Positions 5,433-8,525 of a stretch of DNA of 8,525 nt are shown piece by piece. The stretch is from NCBI GenBank assembly GCA_035515515.1, contig DATJBC010000328.1:1-8525 (forward strand). The letters are read 5' to 3'. The translations under genes were made by a program, and so were the position numbers. Source of the DNA: DATJBC01 sp035515515 (GTDB lineage Bacteria; Actinomycetota; Acidimicrobiia; Acidimicrobiales; UBA8190). The notes beneath the pieces are model-generated. The model made no database searches. It had not been told where the DNA came from and saw only the letters and a program-made list of their open reading frames with translations. Each line of letters begins with the position of its first letter. Positions within the stretch are counted from its first letter, which is position 1.

Positions 5433-6074
5433 GTGCGCATGGCGGTGCTCGTGTCGGGGACGGGGACCATCCTCGACGCCATGCTCGCCGAGCAGCTGCC
5501 CGTGGTGGTCGTGCTGGCCGACCGCCCCTGCCGCGCCCTGGACACCGCGGCGGCGGCGGGGATCCCCACCGTGCTCGTGGACCGCGCCGGCTGGGGCGGC
5601 TTCGCCCCGGGCTTCGACCGCCCCGGGTTCACCGACCGGGTCGTCGCCGCCCTGGAGCACCACGACGTGGGGCTCGTGGCCATGGCCGGCTTCGGCACCG
5701 TGCTGGCGCCCCCGTTCTTCGCGGCGTTCCCGGGCCGGGTGCTCAACACCCATCCCGCCCTGCTGCCCGCCTTCCCCGGCTGGCACGCCGTGGAGGACGC
5801 CCTGGCCGCCGGGGTGGCGGTCACGGGGTGCACCGTGCACGTGGCCACCCCCGAGACCGACGCCGGGCCCGTGCTGGCCCAGGCCGAGGTGGCGGTGGCG
5901 CCCGGCGACACGGCGGCGGCGCTGCACGAACGCATCAAGGCGGTGGAGCGCCGCCTGTACCCCGACACCATCCGGGCGGTGATCGCCGGCATGGAGGAGC
6001 GCGGCGCGGCGTCGGCCGAGGAGGCGGTGCGCGCCGTCGACGCCCGCCGGTTGCGGGAGGGGGCGCGGCCATGA
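5433..6074 (+). CDS. purN: Phosphoribosylglycinamide formyltransferase (GART, PurN)
   Basis: This protein of about 213 residues transfers the formyl group of 10-formyl-tetrahydrofolate to GAR in de novo purine synthesis. The phosphate-binding start is AVLVSGTGTIL (4-14). The catalytic triad is visible as Asn105 and His107 in LNTHPALLPAFPG (104-116) and Asp143 in ETDAGPV (141-147), matching N106, H108 and D144 of the E. coli enzyme. ALHERIK-x-x-ERRLYP closes the fold. The folate-side loop reads AGFGTVL where AGFMRIL is common. Start choice: GTG 5433 lies 7 bases after the candidate -10 and suits leaderless translation; GTG 5424 overlaps the -10, and ATG 5439 is a possible alternative. The stop overlaps the purH ATG (ATGA). 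An Ala/Glu/Arg-rich tail of about 25 residues follows the core. Confidence 0.93.
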   Translation: MRMAVLVSGTGTILDAMLAEQLPVVVVLADRPCRALDTAAAAGIPTVLVDRAGWGGFAPGFDRPGFTDRVVAALEHHDVGLVAMAGFGTVLAPPFFAAFPGRVLNTHPALLPAFPGWHAVEDALAAGVAVTGCTVHVATPETDAGPVLAQAEVAVAPGDTAAALHERIKAVERRLYPDTIRAVIAGMEERGAASAEEAVRAVDARRLREGARP

Positions 6075-7591
6075 GAGCCCTGCTGTCGGTGTACGACAAG
6101 ACCGGCCTGGTGGACCTGGCCCGGGGCCTGGCCGGCCTGGGCGTCGAGCTCGTGGCCAGCGGCAAGACGGCCGCCGCCCTGGCCGACGCCGGGCTGGGGG
6201 TCACCGAGGTGGCCGCCTACACCGGTGCGCCCGAGATGCTGGGCGGCCGGGTGAAGACGCTGCACCCCAAGGTGCACGGCGGCATCCTGGCCGACCGCTC
6301 CGACCCCGCGCACCGCGCCGACCTCGAGGCGCACGGGGTCGAGCCCATCGATCTGGTGGTGTGCAACCTCTACCCCTTCAGCGCCGACCCCTCCATCGAG
6401 CTCATCGACGTCGGGGGGCCCACCATGGTGCGGGCCGCCGCCAAGAACCACGCGCACGTGGGCGTGGTGGTCGACCCCGCCGACTACGGCGTGGTGCTGG
6501 AGGAGCTCGGCGCCGCCGGCGCGCTGTCGGAGGGCACCCGGCGCCGGCTGGCCCGGGCCGCCTTCGCGCATTGCGCCGCCTACGACGCCGCCATCGTGGC
6601 GTGGTTCGACGCCGGCGGGCCGGGCGGCGAGGCGCAGGCCCTCCCGCCCACCATCCACGTGGCCCTCGAGCGCGCCGGGGAGCTGCGCTACGGCGAGAAC
6701 CCGCACCAGCGCGGGGCCCGCTACCGCCAGGCCGGCACGGCCACCTGGTGGGACGGCGTGGTCCAGCACGCCGGCACGGCCCTCTCGTACCTCAACATCT
6801 TCGACGCCGACGCCGCCTGGCGCCTGGTGGGGGAGCTGGCCGGCCCGGGCGAGGGCGCCGTGGCCATCGTCAAGCACGCCAACCCCTGCGGCGCCGCCCT
6901 CGCCCCCACGCTGTCCGACGCCTACGCCCGGGCACTGGCGTGCGACCCCGTGTCGGCCTTCGGCGGGGTCGTGGCCCTGGGCGGGCGCTGCAGCGCGGCC
7001 GTGGCCGCGGCGGTGGGCGAGGGACCGCAGGCCGACGTGGTGGTGGCGTCGGGGTTCGACGCCGAGGCGCTCGAGATCCTCGTGGCCCGGCGCAAGGCGA
7101 CGCGGCTCCTGGAGGCGCCCCCGCACACCACGGCCCCCCTCGAGCTGCGCAGCGTGGGGGGCGGGTTCCTGGTCCAGGAGGGCGACCGGGTGGCCACGGT
7201 GCGCTCGGACTGGCGGGTGCCCACCAAGGCGGCGCCCACCGACGAGCAGTGGCGCGACATCGAGCTGGCCTGGAAGGTGTGCGCCCGCACGTCGTCCAAC
7301 GCCGTCGTGGTGGTGGCCGGGGGCCAGGCGCTGGGCGTGGGGGCGGGACAGCAGAGCCGGGTGGAGGCGGCCGAGATCGCCGTGCGCAAGGCGGCGGGCC
7401 GGGCGGTGGGCGGCGCGGCGGCCAGCGACGCCTTCTTCCCCTTCCGCGACGGGCTCGACGCCGTGGCCGCCGCCGGGGTGGCGGCGGTGGTCCAGCCGGG
7501 CGGGTCGGTGAAGGACGACGAGATCGTGGCCGCCGCCGACGAGCACGGCATCGCCATGGTCCTCACCGGCGAGCGCCACTTCCGGCACTGA
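6071..7591 (+). CDS. purH: Bifunctional AICAR formyltransferase / IMP cyclohydrolase (PurH)
   Basis: This 506-residue enzyme carries out the last two steps of IMP synthesis. Residues 1 to about 190 form the IMP cyclohydrolase (MGS-like) domain: ALLSVYDKTGLVDLA (3-17), LGGRVKTLHPKVHGGILA (57-74), LVVCNLYPF (95-103) and DVGGPTMVRAAAKNH (113-127). The AICAR transformylase domain follows: LRYGENPHQ (205-213), LSYLNIFDADAAW (238-250), the catalytic Lys268-His269 in KHANPCG, DPVSAFGGVVA (292-302), GAGQQSR (424-430), SDAFFPF-x-DG (452-461) and QPGGSVKD (475-482). The length is slightly below E. coli PurH (529). The phosphate-binding loop reads ASGKT (29-33) where S(T/G)GGT-like forms are usual. Translation is coupled to purN by the ATGA overlap, with GGGAGG at 6055-6060 as ribosome-binding site. 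It uses the same 10-formyl-THF that PurN uses and FolD makes. Confidence 0.97.
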   Translation: MRALLSVYDKTGLVDLARGLAGLGVELVASGKTAAALADAGLGVTEVAAYTGAPEMLGGRVKTLHPKVHGGILADRSDPAHRADLEAHGVEPIDLVVCNLYPFSADPSIELIDVGGPTMVRAAAKNHAHVGVVVDPADYGVVLEELGAAGALSEGTRRRLARAAFAHCAAYDAAIVAWFDAGGPGGEAQALPPTIHVALERAGELRYGENPHQRGARYRQAGTATWWDGVVQHAGTALSYLNIFDADAAWRLVGELAGPGEGAVAIVKHANPCGAALAPTLSDAYARALACDPVSAFGGVVALGGRCSAAVAAAVGEGPQADVVVASGFDAEALEILVARRKATRLLEAPPHTTAPLELRSVGGGFLVQEGDRVATVRSDWRVPTKAAPTDEQWRDIELAWKVCARTSSNAVVVVAGGQALGVGAGQQSRVEAAEIAVRKAAGRAVGGAAASDAFFPFRDGLDAVAAAGVAAVVQPGGSVKDDEIVAAADEHGIAMVLTGERHFRH

Positions 7592-7596
7592 CGCCC

Positions 7597-8451
7597 GTGC
7601 CCGCCCGGCTCCTCGACGGCGAGGCGCTGGCGGCGCGCGTACGCGCCGAGATCACCGAGCGCGTGGCCCGCCTGGCCGCGGAGGGGGTCCGGCCCGGCCT
7701 GGGGACCATCCTGGTGGGCGACGACGCCCCCAGTGCCCGCTACGTGGCGCTCAAGCACGAGGACTGCGCCCAGGTGGGCATGGCCTCGGTGCACGAGCAC
7801 CTCCCCGCCAAGACCACCCAGGGCGAGCTCATGGAGGTGATCGCCCGCTTCAACGCCGACCCCGCCGTGCACGCCTACCTCGTGCAGCTGCCCCTGCCGA
7901 GCGGCCTCGACGAGGGGGCCGCCCTCCTGGCGGTGGACGACGCCAAGGACGTGGACGGCCTGCACCCGCTGAACCTGGGCCGCCTGGTCATGGGCACGCC
8001 CGGCCCGCTGCCGTGCACGCCCGCCGGGATCGTGGAGCTCCTGCACGCCTACGACGTCCCGGTGGAGGGCCGCCACGTGGTGATCATCGGGCGCGGCATC
8101 ACCATCGGGCGTCCGCTGGCGCTGCTGCTCGCCCTCAAGCGGCCGGGGTGCAACGCGGCGGTGACGGTGGTGCACACCGGCGTCCCCAACCTGGCCGAGC
8201 TGGTGCGCAGCGCCGACATCGTGGTGGCGGCGGCCGGCTCGCCCGGCCTCGTCACCCCCGACATGGTCAAGCCGGGCGCGGCCGTGGTGGGGGCGGGGAC
8301 CACCTTCGTCGCCCGGCGCGTGGTGTCCGACGTCGACGAGGCCGTGGCCGAGGTGGCGGGCTGGATCACCCCCCGCATCGGCGGCGTGGGGCCCATGACC
8401 CGGGCCATGCTCCTGCGCAACACGCTGCGGGCCGCCGAGCGCGCCCTCTGA
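7597..8451 (+). CDS. folD: Bifunctional methylenetetrahydrofolate dehydrogenase / methenyltetrahydrofolate cyclohydrolase (FolD)
   Basis: This 284-residue enzyme converts 5,10-methylene-THF to 10-formyl-THF, the cofactor of PurN and PurH. The catalytic segment is PSARYVALKHEDC (45-57) with Tyr49 and the essential Lys53, then VQLPLP (96-101, Gln97) and KDVDGLHPLNLGRL (117-130, Asp120). LPCTPAGIVELL (138-149) and the dinucleotide loop VIIGRGITIGRPLALLL (162-178) follow; GRG-x-T-x-GRP is the form found in mycobacterial FolD. The C-terminal signature reads IGGVGPMTRAMLL (261-273), with Ile in place of the conserved first Pro, and VVGAG (230-234) replaces the usual (I/V)IDVG. The GTG start lies 5 bases after the purH stop, without an evident Shine-Dalgarno, so reinitiation is likely. 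No earlier in-frame start is needed: the N-terminus ARLLDG aligns with the normal FolD opening. Confidence 0.95.
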   Translation: MPARLLDGEALAARVRAEITERVARLAAEGVRPGLGTILVGDDAPSARYVALKHEDCAQVGMASVHEHLPAKTTQGELMEVIARFNADPAVHAYLVQLPLPSGLDEGAALLAVDDAKDVDGLHPLNLGRLVMGTPGPLPCTPAGIVELLHAYDVPVEGRHVVIIGRGITIGRPLALLLALKRPGCNAAVTVVHTGVPNLAELVRSADIVVAAAGSPGLVTPDMVKPGAAVVGAGTTFVARRVVSDVDEAVAEVAGWITPRIGGVGPMTRAMLLRNTLRAAERAL

Positions 8452-8471
8452 GGCCGCCGCGGCGGGCCCGG

Positions 8472-8497
8472 CCGGCGCAGGCCCGGGCCCGCGCCGG
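8472..8497 (+). terminator. GC hairpin downstream of folD, candidate terminator
   Basis: CCGGCGC (8472-8478) is the exact reverse complement of GCGCCGG (8491-8497). Inside, after one mismatch, three more pairs (8480-8482 with 8487-8489) leave a 4-base loop. It begins 20 bases after the folD stop and is preceded by the palindrome CCGCCGCGGCGG at 8454-8465. There is no T-tract. It probably ends the purN-purH-folD transcript. The remaining bases to 8525 show nothing else I can support. Confidence 0.45.
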
Positions 8498-8525
8498 GGC
8501 GCCCCGCCCGGAATACCCGGTCGGG

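Noticed and set aside
4077..5927. A 616-codon minus-strand frame opposite sucC, sucD and purN
   Set aside because: Low-complexity His/Gly-rich translation with no domain, antisense to firmly identified genes.
5198..7588. A 796-codon open frame on the minus strand across purN and purH
   Set aside because: Composition is His/Gly/Arg-rich without any recognisable domain, and it lies opposite two certain genes. High GC removes stop codons from antisense frames.
6361..7596. An N-terminal extension of FolD reading back through purH
   Set aside because: The upstream part is frame-shifted purH. FolD homology starts right at the GTG at 7597 with the normal ARLLDG opening.
8454..8465. The palindrome CCGCCGCGGCGG as an operator site
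   Set aside because: It is a zero-spacer GC palindrome in a GC-saturated tail with no promoter next to it; similar words arise easily by chance at this composition.
1..8525. An entirely new system such as a defence island, toxin-antitoxin pair, biosynthetic cluster, CRISPR array, IS element or tRNA
   Set aside because: Every long coding stretch belongs to a known housekeeping or cell-wall family, intergenic gaps are all under 200 bases, and I see no regularly spaced repeats, transposase, terminal inverted repeats or cloverleaf sequence.
8511..8525. The GAATAC patch at the end of the window as a promoter for a downstream gene
   Set aside because: It does not fit TAnnnT, and the window ends before any gene start could be seen.

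Overview
The window is very GC-rich, with nearly all third codon positions G or C. It carries nine protein genes packed end to end, with no RNA gene, mobile element or CRISPR array. Several features point to a high-GC actinobacterium, probably a lineage outside the well-studied genera; Acidimicrobiia-like is my guess, not a demonstration. These are the actinobacterial form of FolD (a GRG-x-T-x-GRP cofactor loop), the uvrD / sucC-sucD / purN-purH neighbourhood known from mycobacteria, a DprE1/DprE2 pair, GTG starts in most genes, and near-leaderless TAnnnT promoters.

Layout. (1) 2-412 (+) is the 3' end of a UvrD/PcrA-type helicase. (2) 425-2640 (-) is a two-gene operon, dprE1 then dprE2, joined by a GTGA overlap. 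It encodes the oxidase and reductase that epimerise decaprenylphosphoryl-ribose to decaprenylphosphoryl-arabinose, the arabinose donor of mycobacterial-type cell walls. It converges on the helicase gene, and a long inverted repeat spans both stop codons. (3) 2641-2831 is a divergent intergenic region with a candidate -10 element for each side. (4) 2832-3251 (+) is a free-standing cobalamin-binding subunit of an acyl-CoA mutase, probably methylmalonyl-CoA mutase. (5) 3349-5381 (+) is sucC-sucD, succinyl-CoA synthetase, again with a GTGA overlap. (6) 5433-8451 (+) is purN-purH-folD: two 10-formyl-tetrahydrofolate-dependent steps of purine synthesis plus the enzyme that makes the 10-formyl donor. 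(7) 8452-8525 is a GC-rich tail with a candidate terminator hairpin.

How the genes fit together. The mutase subunit and SucCD can form a route from methylmalonyl-CoA through succinyl-CoA to succinate with nucleotide formation, as in propionate or odd-chain catabolism. PurN, PurH and FolD share one folate cofactor and are tightly spaced. DprE1/DprE2 is a separate cell-envelope module that appears to sit inside the otherwise conserved helicase-sucCD-purNH neighbourhood.

I found no evidence of a wholly new biological system. The points most worth a second look are: a DprE1 whose benzothiazinone-target cysteine is threonine; the position of the dprE and B12-subunit genes within the conserved block; strong GC hairpins without T-tracts at four gene boundaries; a 10-base promoter-like motif shared by purN and the dprE operon; and unusual residues in conserved loops of FolD, PurH and PurN.
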